Of a stretch of DNA of 35,837 nt, positions 11,946 through 22,246 are shown piece by piece; within the stretch, counting starts at the first letter, position 1; every line of letters starts with the position of its first letter. This DNA comes from a virus. Both the position numbers and the translations under genes were made by a program. The notes under the pieces were generated by a model. It was given only the letters and a program-made list of their open reading frames with translations, was not told the DNA's origin and did not search any database. The stretch spans positions 1-35,837 of IMG/VR virus record IMGVR_UViG_3300009376_000814. The stretch is one strand, 5' to 3'.

Positions 11946-14900
11946 ATCCCCAGCCAGATCCCCAACTTCCACTTGATTTGCTTTTCCGAGCAGTCGCTTC
12001 TCCTGCGACTGAATCCACAACACCTTCCCTAAACGCCCGGATTCCACCAAGAATCGGGATGCGACTGGCAACTTGTCTGGCCGCTGCCCTGCGTTTCCCC
12101 GGTGCTTCGTCGCCCCTTATCATCGAGTGAGCGCCCTGGAATACTTCAATCGCTCCTTGTGTGTGACTGAAGCTGGGGCCAAGGAGTGCCGACATGATTC
12201 TGTTCACGCCGTACTGCCCGTTGTCTGCGTTGGCAGCAGCGCTGTGCATCAACTCACCGAGTAACGACAAGCCACCCAGATGCCCGAAGCCTTCAACGTA
12301 GTTGCCGAGCCATGCGTCCATGTCTGGATGGAGGCGCGGATCATAGCCGAGCGTCTCTGCTAATTCTTCCAAGCCGATCGAGTCGAGTGACTTGTTAAGA
12401 GATCGCTCTCGAAGGGCTGACTCGCGTTCGGTATCGCCACCACGGAATTGCGCGTAATCCTTGGCTGCCAGTGATCCGGCACCAAACCACGGGGCAATCG
12501 CCGCGAAATAGAGCAGGGGGGTTTTGTTCCCGGCTTTGAATTCCTGAATGATCCCCGTGGTTTCATTACGTCCACCGACCATACGGCCCATCATCATCGG
12601 GAATGACTTTAACTGGAACACCATAGCCCCGATCGGTGTTTGACCCCACATTGGGATGTCGTTCGGGTTGGGGGCGTAGATGGACTGGTTAGCAAATTTA
12701 ATCAGCGACATCTTTAGAGCGTCGTCTGAGCCGATATCGTTCGGTGTATCGAGCTGGTAGGCGCCATCTTTCATCAGATGCTCGAGGCCGTACGATTTCA
12801 AAACACGAAACGCTCTCTTACCTCGTCGACTATCTTTGCCGTATTGGAAGTAATTTTTCTGCTCGGCCTTGAACCAGTTGTATCCGACCAATCCTGCCCA
12901 CTCTCGTTGCATCTGAGTCCACGGAGTCAGCATCGTTGCATTGAAGAAAGATGTTGCAAGTTTCGATCCGTCCACACCGTACTGGTGAACCAGTCGCTCA
13001 TGCACGAGGTTCTCGATGGCTATGCCGGATTCGCGCATCATGTCCCGGTAGTTCGGGTTTTTGGCCCAGTCACGCATTCCTCGGAGCCAAGCCTTAATTG
13101 ATCCCGAACGGATTAGAGGCAGCACCGGGTCAGTGGTAGACGTCAGTGCCGTCCATCCAAGCAATGTGACTGCGGTGAAGTTGCGCGCCTTCTTCGATAA
13201 GTTATGTTGGGGCTCAAAGAACCGGCTGCCACCATCGATGGGTTTACGCTGAAGTGCGTTCATCATCATTTCGATGTGATCGAGTTCCTGAGAATGGATG
13301 ACCGGATCTTCCTGAACAATCTTCATTGCAGCGACAATCGCATCGACTCGCTTACCCCATTCCGGGTTCGGCTCTTCAGACAGATCATCGAGATATTTCT
13401 TGGCGGCGAGAGCGCCACGGTTGCGGTACAGATCCATTGCTTGACGTACAGCAACTGCGGCGTCATTTCGTGACTCTGCACTGTAAGGTGCGTTGATGAC
13501 CCGGTGCTTGAAGTTAGCGTGCTCTACGACAGCCTCGCCCCCGACTCTTCCCTTAATGGGACGCATCTTGATTGAGTCAGAAACGAGAAGATCAATGATT
13601 CCTTCTTCGCCTTCTTGGATGACTTTCTTGTATGCGTAGAAGCCGTGGTTCTTGACGCCAAACTTGTTGTGGAACAGCAGCCTGGATGTTGTGCCATCAA
13701 GGTACTTGACGAGCACGTCGCGCAGATTGTTTTCGAGGAAGGGCTCGAGCGCATCAACCATCTCGGGGTACTGATCCAGACGGATCAGCCTCTGGTAGTC
13801 GATGTGGTCAGTTACCTTGTCCCGACTTCCACCGCCAGCGGGGGGGAGATTGATGCCGTCTTCAAGCAGGAGCGTCTCAGTCATTCCATCAGCTCGGTGT
13901 AGCGCATCAGACATTGATAATGTCTCTCCACGGTCCTGAGCTTCGTGGACAAAATACCTGGCCATCCCCCGTCTGAAGTCATCCATGTTTCTACGGATCT
14001 TCTCTGTGCTCCAAATCTGGGGGAAGTAGTTTTCGATTCGGCCAGTAATGATTCCGGCCTTCTCCATTTCATTTATCTCGTCGGCGAACATACCGCGAAT
14101 CATTGCTAGTGTTTCTCGACCAGCGGGGGTCAACGACTTCTCGTATTTATTCCCCGGAGCCCGTCTGAGCGCCTTCGCAATTTTTTCTTCTTCCGCCGTC
14201 ATATTCTTGGATAGCGGATTGGATTTCGACATCCATCTCTTCATTGCGCCTTTGACATTGTGGCCAGAAGTTGCGTCGTTCAAGCGCTTGATGATTGGCA
14301 TGATCTTGCCAGCGAGCATGATGTGGTGACTTTCATAGTATCCGGTGCCTTCGACTGGGGCCACCCAGTCAGCAAACCAATTGCCGCCCCAAGCGCGGAT
14401 CCGACTGGAGTTGGTTCTGAGCTGCAAGCCGCGAGCAACTTTCCGCACCTCCCGTATATCAGAGTCGGTGGCTTTCTTGCCCTTAAGCATATTCCGCATC
14501 GTATCGACCAGACGGGGCGATGTGCCTCCTTCTTCCAGGGAGTTACCGATTGCAGAGAAGTTCATCGCATTGTTTCTTGCGCGGGCGTCTGCGATGTGTG
14601 CGGACATCAAAATGCCGTTCGGGGTTACGCCATCGACCACATCAGCTCGCGGTTGAATAACGTGCTGGCTGAATACGTCTGACGTGCCGTCAAACTCTTT
14701 TGCTGTCAGCGCTTTGACCTGGCTCTGATCCCAAACCACAGCCCCATCAAACAGAGTTTCATCCCCATTATGGTCAACAAAACCGTGCGTGTATGTCATC
14801 CCATCGTAGCCAAGCTCATCTTTCAGGAACTTGGCCAGAAGTTCTTTTGCGTGTCTCTTGCCAAGCGAGTTTTGATTGGCGTGAAATGCGTCGACAAGCG

Positions 14901-17900
14901 CTTTGTATGTGTCGCTTCCGTTTAGTGGTCGGCTGAAGTTGGCGTCAATTCGGCGCAGCGCGAATGAATCAAGCACACCCATCGTTGATCCAAGTTCTAC
15001 AATTTCTCTAATCAGGGGGCTGTTCATGTCGTAAGACCGAGCATCTCTGAAGTCAACTGGATGGTTAATGTGGGCAACCATCGGGATCATGTGGGGGTCA
15101 TCGCCAATGCCGTGTTCGCGGAGCATGTCTTGCGCGAAGCGTTCGACATCGCCAGCGACCCGCATGTATTCTTTAGATTCACGAATGCTTCTGGCGATTC
15201 GTGAATTCTTGTTGAGATCCTCAAACGTCATGCTGGGATCTTCGTAGGTGATCTCCTGCTCGATTCGGCGAAGCAGGGCATTGTTGTGCCGGATAACATT
15301 TCGGGCATCGAGCAGATCGAGCGCGACACCGAGCATTTCTTCCGCTTCCTTGTCGGTCAGGGCGCCTTTCTCCAATGCGTCTCTGATGCGGAATTCGTAG
15401 CTACGGCTGGAAACAGCACCGCTGGCGTAAAAAGTCGCAGCCTTCCTGGCGTTCTCGCCATAAGTGACATAGAAGCCCGGCCCCCAGACAGAGCCGGAAT
15501 CAGACATGTTTACTTTAAATTCGGGGGTGGCCTCGATCGGTCCGCTGGCTGTGCCGTGCCAAAAGACTACGGGCGATGAGTCGCTCGCTCTTCCTATGCC
15601 GCGCCCAACGAATGACATGACCGCATCAAACCGCTGTGGGGTCATTGATTCCAAAAGCTGACCGACGTATTCAACGGAATATTCCTGGGGAATTGCCGTG
15701 CGTCTGCCAAGGGTATCAAGTAGTGGATGCTTACCTCCGACACGCAACGGGGCGAACATATCGCCGAATGCGTCCAGCATTGGGAATTTAGCTTTTAGCT
15801 CTTTGCTTTTGATTTGACCATTGAGCACGTAAGCCAGACCCTCAATGGTCCTGTCTTGTATGTTGACTAAATGCGGGTCAGATATCTGGGATCCAGAATT
15901 ATTTAAAAGGCGCGCGGTGTCAAAAGCAAACCAGTGCAGAGCATCGTCACGTTCCTCGTCAGCGTAAGTCCGGCGCTCAAATTTAGCCAACTGGCCTGTC
16001 GCGTTGTAATTTTGTTTTTGACGGAGCATGTCGTCCGTCCTGCTGATTGGCCTGTAGGCCTTCATCACGGCAGTAACATCTTCTTCAGAGAGAATGCCAG
16101 AGTGGATAACGTGGCCTAAAGTATCGGTTATCGATTTAACGTGGCCACGCCCCTTCGCAACTTTGTTCGACCCCTGCAACCCGACAACTATTTCTCTGAT
16201 AGATCGTCTGAGGGACTGGAATTCTGGGTCTCCAAAATCAGTAAATACAGAATCCGGGTGCCGGGGTTTTGGTCGTTCTGCTCCCGTAAAATCAGCCAAG
16301 CGGTAGATGTCACCGTTGGTGACGAGATTCTCGTGCTCCGGTCCCGGTTGAGTTCGTCCGGCCAACGCAAGAAGGCGGTACATGATCCGTCTTTCAGCTA
16401 CTTGCCTGGCTGGGTTACGGTTGCTGAACTGAGTGAGAATTTCTCGAACATTTGCCCTGGCGCTTGCGGGGATGCCATCGTTTGCCTCATCGCCAACGGT
16501 GTCCGCAAGTTCGCGAGTCATAATGTCTATGACGTGCTTGCTGCGCACCGCCTGGATCTTATTGTCCGGGTTGTTCTTGTTGTGAGCGCGGCGACCATAC
16601 TCGTACAAGACTTGGTGCAGTCGTCCAGAATCACCTGCTCGCCAAGCATCTCGGCCAGCAACGAGAAGATCTTTGGTGTTCATTTCGAACACCTCGTTTG
16701 GTATCTCGACTGGATCCACTGGAAGGGGGCGGGCTGCAACACGAGCTCCGTACTCATTGGCGATTTGCTTGCCAAATTTGCCGGTTGAGTGCTGTTCCCA
16801 AAGCGTGAGAAGTTCGTCGTCTGAGAGTGTCTTCAGGCTTGGGGAGTTGACGGGAGGCGCGCCATTGTCTTTGGCCACCATGTTCTGCGCCTTCTCGAGA
16901 TCCTTGGCCACGCGCTCCTTGCGCTTCTCTCGTTGTTTGGCCGCTGCTGCATACTTCCGGCCACGACCGCCGCCCTTGCGTCCGGGGGCTCGGTAATCTC
17001 CGTTTGCATTTTTGTATGCGTATTTCTTGACGGAAGGCGGCATGTTGTCTGTCCGGTAGTGCTCGCCTTCTGTGTTGTAAAACTTCTTGGCAAGACGTTG
17101 TCTGATGTCTTCGACAATGTCTCGAATGGGGCGCATGGGCACATTTGGCTGTTCTGCGACAATGCCTTCATCGAGGAGCCTGCGGACGAGTTCAGTCCTT
17201 CTTACAAACTCCATAGAAGATGGATCAATGTCGCTTAGGACTTCGATCGATCTATCGAAATTGATACCTTCTGGAATATTGAGCGCGTCTTTGAGTTCCC
17301 GTGATGCTCTTGCAATTTCAGACTTGATTGGCGCAACAGCGTTAAGTGGGTTCTTACCGTCTGCACCACCGCCAATGGAGTAGAGGTAGTGCATCAACTC
17401 TACTGGGACGAAGAGGGATTGCTCGATATCTTCGCCCTCGAGTGAGCCCTCGAGTCGTTCCATAATATCGTCGAGCGCCCATGCCCGATTCATAATCGCC
17501 TGGCCCGCCCGTGTACCTGCTCTAGTGGTGGGACCGCGAAGTGCTGCGGCGCGTGCCTCATTTGCAGGAAGAATCTTCTTGAACAATCGCTCCATCTCTG
17601 GATCAATTCTTCGGCCATCCATGTACCTGTCAAAGATGGCTTTCATGTAGTTGACCATTCTTACCCAGAATGTTTCATTACCGATTTCATTGCGGTAGAC
17701 GTTCTGAGTGGCCCAGCGTTCTAACTGACTTGCGAAGAATTCCCCTGGGCCTTCAAGTGCATTGGTTCGGATAAGCGCATTGTCAATCGTTCTGCCTTCA
17801 AGGGCGGCGAGATTCAGCGATCCGTCTTCATTGTAGTAACGATTGAACATTTGCAGATATTCAATCTTGTCTGCATCTGTGAGGATGTTGTCCCATGCCC

Positions 17901-20900
17901 AGTGACCGACTTCGTGAATCAGGCGGCCAGCGTTCGGTGCGTATCCGTTTCCTAAGTCGCCAACTTCAATGGTGTTCTTACCATGGGCGAAACCAAACCC
18001 ACCGTCTTGGTTAGCCTGAATAATTGGGGCGCGGCCCGGCGCGCCACTTGGGGACAACTTGTAAGCGATTGACAGTTTCTGCAAAACACTTCGCGCAACT
18101 GTCTTGGTTGCTTCGTCAGACTCGCTGAAGATGTTGTTGACTAAGCGGTCTGTTGCCTGGGTAAGATCTTCGTCCTGCCTTCTTATCCCGTTGGGGGCGA
18201 GTTGGCGACGCACTTCAAGCATGGTCTCAAGCATTGTCACTCGATCCCGATGCTCATCGATCGTTTTGGCGAAGCCTCCTTTCTTTGATTCTGGGAAACC
18301 GTGGCCCAGGTCTAAAATTACTCTGTCGAGGTTTGAGCCAGTGATTACGATTCGGCCGTCTTTATATGCGGCGTTATCAAAATATTCTGAATACTTCGTT
18401 CCAACCTGAAGGATTTTTTCGTATATGTCACTGAAGGGGCCGGTGACAACACGGCCGCCAGTTTTCGGGGTTGAGAACAGCTCAAAGGTTTGAGCAGCAA
18501 ACGTGTCGATTGACGTCTGATCAGATCCCGGCTGGCCTTCTGGAATTTTTGCGATGGCGGGGGCATCGTCTGGTGTATCTGGGACGAAGTGCTTAGCGAA
18601 GTTGGGGTCAGACGCGCTTATTCCACGGGGTACTGATCCAACGATCCAGTCCTCTTCTTTCGCGTTACCGAGCAAGTCCCGATAACCCTTGCCAGCAGCA
18701 ATCTGGTTCTGGGAAATAACCCGTTTACTTTTTCTCTCAGACAAGTCGCTATCACGTTTGACGATTGCAACAACACGATCACCCTTGCGAACTCCAGGTT
18801 GTACAGAAGGTTCTGGAATCGCGATGCTCGTCCCCTCGAGTGCGAATTCCTCGTTGATGCGTTTAATTGCATCTTGCAACGTCTGGGGGTTTCCACTTTC
18901 CTGGTAGTCTTGGAATGCTCTAGTGATTGCTACGGTGTGCTCTTCTGGAGTCCTGGCAACGGAGTCGAGAATCTCTACATCGCCGTCTTCGTTCGTGACC
19001 TGTCTGCGACCCGTCTGAACAACGGTGGCGCCAGCTTCGTCTGGAGTTACCGCGCTCTCAAGTCCGTCCTCGTCATATATCAGTTCGGCGTCGTCTACCT
19101 GTTCTGGAGTTTTGTCTGGGGACTTCTCTTGTTTGGGGCCAAGACGCGCCTCCAGACGTGCAAGTTCATCTTGCATTTCTGGATACGCAACTGCTTCTTT
19201 CTCTGTTAGTAGCGCATTCCGATCAATCTTTGCTTTGATGTTCTTGATTGCTTCGGCCAGGGTTACGCGGCGGCGCTCCGCAGCAGCATTATGCGCCGCG
19301 TCAGGCGTTACCTTGGGGCCAAGATCAACGTCCTCTGCGATCTTATTTGCGACGTTGATGTTGTTTCGGTTGGAGAAGACACGGCCAGTGGTGGGGTCGT
19401 ACCAGACTTCCTGGCCCTTTTTAGCGAACGCTGGTTTGAATACACGTTCGCCCATCTTTTGTAGCTCAAGCAGTTCTTCTGTTGCCTGGGCATCTCCCTT
19501 GTCCGCTCGGGACTTGGCATCTTCTATTGCCTCTTCTCTCTGTCTGCGCGCATCGACATTCTCGGTATCGACGCGTTTGGTGTCAGACAGGCGTTCGGTG
19601 CCTGTGGCCCTGAATTTGATGGGAGATTTGGTGCCAGTTAAATCAGCATAGGCTCGCGCTTCAGTTTCGCCCTGAATACCGCGTTCCTGTGCTTCGCCAG
19701 TAAGTCGGGCTGTGGTCTTTGTTCCTTCGTCTGGGGCGGCTTCCTGCGGGACCGCGCGCTCGAGATCTCTTTGTGCTTTGGCTTCGCGAGCGATCCGCAA
19801 ATTTTCTGCAATAATTTCCGCAGAAGTTTTTTGTTCGTCCGTGCGTGGGCCAAGCGATCCTTCAACCTTGTCTATTGCTGTTTGAGTTGCGCTCTTCTTA
19901 CGTTTGCGCGGGCCGATCTTTCCTTCGAGATAGTCGGCGCGAACCTGTTGCTCCAAGCGGACGCGAGCTGCTTTGAGAAATCCATCGACTGAACCGTACA
20001 TCTCTTTCATGGCTGGGTTGGCCATGAGCATCGGTGTAGCGTTTTGTTCTATCTGTTTCCAGCGCTTGCCGACTTCTCTATTGATCCACTTGGCATCTTC
20101 GTCATTAAGGCCTTCTAGGAAATGATGAGACTTTGGCTCCTGGTTCATGATAGTGAGCCACTGATCTTTCATAGCGTCCTGCACATCTTTGGGCAGGCCG
20201 TTTTGCTCGATCCTGTTGAACACAATGGTTCGATCCAAGAACGAATCAGGGTTAGCCAATATCATTTCTGTGGAAAGCGCTACCAGTGCGTCTTCAGCAG
20301 ACTTGGGGGCACTGCTTGCCGCAGTTTCACCGACGGGTGTCTCGTTAGCCTCTACTGACGCAGCGTCTTCGTCGGCCTTCGTTTTCCACTCATCGAATTC
20401 CGCCAGGATTTCTTCTGTTGTCTTATTGGATCCGTCTGGTCGTTTTACTCCAAGGCCAGCGTGCTGAGCCAGCTTATAGGCCAGACGTTGGGGTCGCGTC
20501 TTTTCTAACTGCTGTTCGGTAACGATGTTGTTATCGAGCAGGTATTGTCTGTGGGTATCTTTAAGTTTCTTAGGACGCCCCTTCGTCTGAGCCGGTTCCG
20601 CATCGGCGGTGGTGGTGGCGGTGTCACCGGTGGTGGGAGCGGTGTCGGCGGTGGGGGTGGCGTCGGTGGTGGGAGCGGTGTCGGGAAGCGGCTCTCCTCT
20701 GGCACCAATAGCAGCGGCGTCTGAGCTGGGTTCCGGCTCAGACGGCTTCGGCGGGCCAACTTGCTCGGGTGGTTTTGGCGGCCCGGCGGGGTCAATAACT
20801 TGACCGGCATTTAGATTGTCAGCTCCCCACGATGTTTCCGCAGACTGAAGAAAAGAAGGCTGGTCTAAAGTTTGGTCTAATTGATCAAGCTCGGATGGGT

Positions 20901-22245
20901 CTAGCGCGACTCGTCTGAGTAATGTTTCGTATTCTGCTCGCGTCTTTGCGTTGTCGATTGTGCGAATGCGGCCGATCTCAATTCTTTTGGGATCGTTTGA
21001 TGCGAGCATTGCATCAATTTCAGCCTGCTCTCGAAGAATCCTGGCTTTCCAGTTTTGAAGTTTTCTAATATTTGACAGGCGAGTAGCAGCTTCCTGAATT
21101 TGATCCCAAAGAGTGGACTCTGGTCCTGACCCCTCTGCCGATAAGCGAAGATCTACAAGTTCTTCTTCTACCTGTCTTCGCTGCTCAGCCAGGAGACGCT
21201 CTTCCGCATCGAGGCCCGAATCCGGTGAGCGGGTTGGTTCAATTCCGGCGCCTAACGCGAGCTCTTCTTCAGACATGGTGTCTGAGCCATAGTGCGGAGC
21301 CCTGTCGAGGTTCTCAACTTCTTCTTCAGTAAGCGGTCGTCCACTGGGGACTCCGTCTTCGAACATGCTCGGGTCGTTAAACATCCCGATGGTGTCACCG
21401 GGGACTGTTCTTTCGATATGGGGGGCGGGGAGGCTTTGCTGCCAGGCTTCTTTGAATTGCTGCTCACCGAGCTGCGCAATGTCTTCGTCTCGCCAGCCAG
21501 CGGATCTGAGTTTTTGGATGTTGCTCAGTGCGCGAGTGCCAACGAACCAAGTGGCTCCGCCTGAGATTGCGCCGCCAATTACACCGCCGATGAGCACCCC
21601 GAATCCCGTGGCAAGCCCGAGTTCTCCATAATCGAATTCATCTTGGACGCCGATCTCTATATCGCGGAGTTGGCCCATGGTATTGAGCGCTGCTTCTTGG
21701 CCACCAGAGATTCCGGCTTCGAGGGCGCCCACTTGCGCCATTCGTTTCTTGCCAATCGCGGAAGTTGCTGTTTTCCCCTTGGCTATCTTGCCCGCAAGCG
21801 CTGCGCCACGTATGCCTTTTGCTGCTAAGCCAATGCCCCCGAAGTTCGTGATGTCCCACAAGGCATTGCCGACATATCCGCGCGTCCATTCCCACCACCC
21901 TGGGTGTCCTTCCTCGCCAGGTCCAGGCATGTGCTGACGGACGCGAGCAAGGCGGGACTTGATGCGCTTCATCTCCTGGTCATCGTTTGATGCTTCTGCT
22001 AACAGGCGTCCAGCGAGCAGAAGATTTGTGTCACCACCGGATTGGAGCCGATACCAGTAGTTGACCATGTCCTCATCTGAATCGAACTTGCCGCCCTCTA
22101 CTTCGAATAATCTCCGCATGTCCGCCAGGACTCGAGGGTCAGACAGCACTTTCGACTTGTCTATGGATTCGACGTCATAGTCCCATTGGTCTGAGTTCTC
22201 ATTAATGTTGCTCTGCTGAGCTATGAGTTCATTAAGGGTGGGCAT
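11935..22245 (-). CDS. Giant polyvalent virion/ejection protein with zincin and ADP-ribosyltransferase-like domains
   Basis: 3436 residues in one uninterrupted frame; GGAG lies 10 nt before ATG. Regions: residues about 115-240 hold Gly/Ala-rich segments, including GVLIGGVIGGAISGGATWFV, suitable for membrane insertion; about 490-560 is a Pro/Thr-rich linker; about 560-1300 is charged and largely helical; H1444-E1445-V-G-H1448 with E1502 (GEFFASQLE) is a zinc metallopeptidase site; about 2225-2515 is ADP-ribosyltransferase-like (WHGT with H2230, GPGFY with Y2259, ending VVWDQSQVKAL); 2550-3436 is helical with a Ser/Gly/Trp tail (GSWGSGWGSSW). It is downstream of the other ejection-protein candidates in the late operon, so it is probably carried in the virion and injected, like T7 gp16 or DarB-type proteins. 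No T7-like RNA polymerase motifs were found, although the length resembles N4 virion RNA polymerase. Confidence 0.85.
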   Translation of the reverse strand: MPTLNELIAQQSNINENSDQWDYDVESIDKSKVLSDPRVLADMRRLFEVEGGKFDSDEDMVNYWYRLQSGGDTNLLLAGRLLAEASNDDQEMKRIKSRLARVRQHMPGPGEEGHPGWWEWTRGYVGNALWDITNFGGIGLAAKGIRGAALAGKIAKGKTATSAIGKKRMAQVGALEAGISGGQEAALNTMGQLRDIEIGVQDEFDYGELGLATGFGVLIGGVIGGAISGGATWFVGTRALSNIQKLRSAGWRDEDIAQLGEQQFKEAWQQSLPAPHIERTVPGDTIGMFNDPSMFEDGVPSGRPLTEEEVENLDRAPHYGSDTMSEEELALGAGIEPTRSPDSGLDAEERLLAEQRRQVEEELVDLRLSAEGSGPESTLWDQIQEAATRLSNIRKLQNWKARILREQAEIDAMLASNDPKRIEIGRIRTIDNAKTRAEYETLLRRVALDPSELDQLDQTLDQPSFLQSAETSWGADNLNAGQVIDPAGPPKPPEQVGPPKPSEPEPSSDAAAIGARGEPLPDTAPTTDATPTADTAPTTGDTATTTADAEPAQTKGRPKKLKDTHRQYLLDNNIVTEQQLEKTRPQRLAYKLAQHAGLGVKRPDGSNKTTEEILAEFDEWKTKADEDAASVEANETPVGETAASSAPKSAEDALVALSTEMILANPDSFLDRTIVFNRIEQNGLPKDVQDAMKDQWLTIMNQEPKSHHFLEGLNDEDAKWINREVGKRWKQIEQNATPMLMANPAMKEMYGSVDGFLKAARVRLEQQVRADYLEGKIGPRKRKKSATQTAIDKVEGSLGPRTDEQKTSAEIIAENLRIAREAKAQRDLERAVPQEAAPDEGTKTTARLTGEAQERGIQGETEARAYADLTGTKSPIKFRATGTERLSDTKRVDTENVDARRQREEAIEDAKSRADKGDAQATEELLELQKMGERVFKPAFAKKGQEVWYDPTTGRVFSNRNNINVANKIAEDVDLGPKVTPDAAHNAAAERRRVTLAEAIKNIKAKIDRNALLTEKEAVAYPEMQDELARLEARLGPKQEKSPDKTPEQVDDAELIYDEDGLESAVTPDEAGATVVQTGRRQVTNEDGDVEILDSVARTPEEHTVAITRAFQDYQESGNPQTLQDAIKRINEEFALEGTSIAIPEPSVQPGVRKGDRVVAIVKRDSDLSERKSKRVISQNQIAAGKGYRDLLGNAKEEDWIVGSVPRGISASDPNFAKHFVPDTPDDAPAIAKIPEGQPGSDQTSIDTFAAQTFELFSTPKTGGRVVTGPFSDIYEKILQVGTKYSEYFDNAAYKDGRIVITGSNLDRVILDLGHGFPESKKGGFAKTIDEHRDRVTMLETMLEVRRQLAPNGIRRQDEDLTQATDRLVNNIFSESDEATKTVARSVLQKLSIAYKLSPSGAPGRAPIIQANQDGGFGFAHGKNTIEVGDLGNGYAPNAGRLIHEVGHWAWDNILTDADKIEYLQMFNRYYNEDGSLNLAALEGRTIDNALIRTNALEGPGEFFASQLERWATQNVYRNEIGNETFWVRMVNYMKAIFDRYMDGRRIDPEMERLFKKILPANEARAAALRGPTTRAGTRAGQAIMNRAWALDDIMERLEGSLEGEDIEQSLFVPVELMHYLYSIGGGADGKNPLNAVAPIKSEIARASRELKDALNIPEGINFDRSIEVLSDIDPSSMEFVRRTELVRRLLDEGIVAEQPNVPMRPIRDIVEDIRQRLAKKFYNTEGEHYRTDNMPPSVKKYAYKNANGDYRAPGRKGGGRGRKYAAAAKQREKRKERVAKDLEKAQNMVAKDNGAPPVNSPSLKTLSDDELLTLWEQHSTGKFGKQIANEYGARVAARPLPVDPVEIPNEVFEMNTKDLLVAGRDAWRAGDSGRLHQVLYEYGRRAHNKNNPDNKIQAVRSKHVIDIMTRELADTVGDEANDGIPASARANVREILTQFSNRNPARQVAERRIMYRLLALAGRTQPGPEHENLVTNGDIYRLADFTGAERPKPRHPDSVFTDFGDPEFQSLRRSIREIVVGLQGSNKVAKGRGHVKSITDTLGHVIHSGILSEEDVTAVMKAYRPISRTDDMLRQKQNYNATGQLAKFERRTYADEERDDALHWFAFDTARLLNNSGSQISDPHLVNIQDRTIEGLAYVLNGQIKSKELKAKFPMLDAFGDMFAPLRVGGKHPLLDTLGRRTAIPQEYSVEYVGQLLESMTPQRFDAVMSFVGRGIGRASDSSPVVFWHGTASGPIEATPEFKVNMSDSGSVWGPGFYVTYGENARKAATFYASGAVSSRSYEFRIRDALEKGALTDKEAEEMLGVALDLLDARNVIRHNNALLRRIEQEITYEDPSMTFEDLNKNSRIARSIRESKEYMRVAGDVERFAQDMLREHGIGDDPHMIPMVAHINHPVDFRDARSYDMNSPLIREIVELGSTMGVLDSFALRRIDANFSRPLNGSDTYKALVDAFHANQNSLGKRHAKELLAKFLKDELGYDGMTYTHGFVDHNGDETLFDGAVVWDQSQVKALTAKEFDGTSDVFSQHVIQPRADVVDGVTPNGILMSAHIADARARNNAMNFSAIGNSLEEGGTSPRLVDTMRNMLKGKKATDSDIREVRKVARGLQLRTNSSRIRAWGGNWFADWVAPVEGTGYYESHHIMLAGKIMPIIKRLNDATSGHNVKGAMKRWMSKSNPLSKNMTAEEEKIAKALRRAPGNKYEKSLTPAGRETLAMIRGMFADEINEMEKAGIITGRIENYFPQIWSTEKIRRNMDDFRRGMARYFVHEAQDRGETLSMSDALHRADGMTETLLLEDGINLPPAGGGSRDKVTDHIDYQRLIRLDQYPEMVDALEPFLENNLRDVLVKYLDGTTSRLLFHNKFGVKNHGFYAYKKVIQEGEEGIIDLLVSDSIKMRPIKGRVGGEAVVEHANFKHRVINAPYSAESRNDAAVAVRQAMDLYRNRGALAAKKYLDDLSEEPNPEWGKRVDAIVAAMKIVQEDPVIHSQELDHIEMMMNALQRKPIDGGSRFFEPQHNLSKKARNFTAVTLLGWTALTSTTDPVLPLIRSGSIKAWLRGMRDWAKNPNYRDMMRESGIAIENLVHERLVHQYGVDGSKLATSFFNATMLTPWTQMQREWAGLVGYNWFKAEQKNYFQYGKDSRRGKRAFRVLKSYGLEHLMKDGAYQLDTPNDIGSDDALKMSLIKFANQSIYAPNPNDIPMWGQTPIGAMVFQLKSFPMMMGRMVGGRNETTGIIQEFKAGNKTPLLYFAAIAPWFGAGSLAAKDYAQFRGGDTERESALRERSLNKSLDSIGLEELAETLGYDPRLHPDMDAWLGNYVEGFGHLGGLSLLGELMHSAAANADNGQYGVNRIMSALLGPSFSHTQGAIEVFQGAHSMIRGDEAPGKRRAAARQVASRIPILGGIRAFREGVVDSVAGEATARKSKSSGSWGSGWGSSW
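20629..20684 (-). repeat. GC-rich minisatellite in the giant gene
   Basis: A 20-bp unit starting GGTGGTGGGAGCGG is exactly repeated at 20629 and 20665 (36-bp period), with further partial copies around it. It encodes the DTAPTT/DATPTA linker near residues 521-560. The period is 12 codons, so copy number can change in frame. Confidence 0.8.
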
Positions 22246-22246
22246 A

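Noticed and set aside
18104-19651. Plus-strand ORFs of 100-200 codons within the giant gene
   Set aside because: Ser/Ala/Arg-rich shadow frames with no start signals, opposite a well-formed coding frame.
11935-22245. N4-type virion RNA polymerase, because of similar length (about 3500 residues)
   Set aside because: No T7-like polymerase motifs were found, and the central part instead has metallopeptidase and ADP-ribosyltransferase-like signatures.
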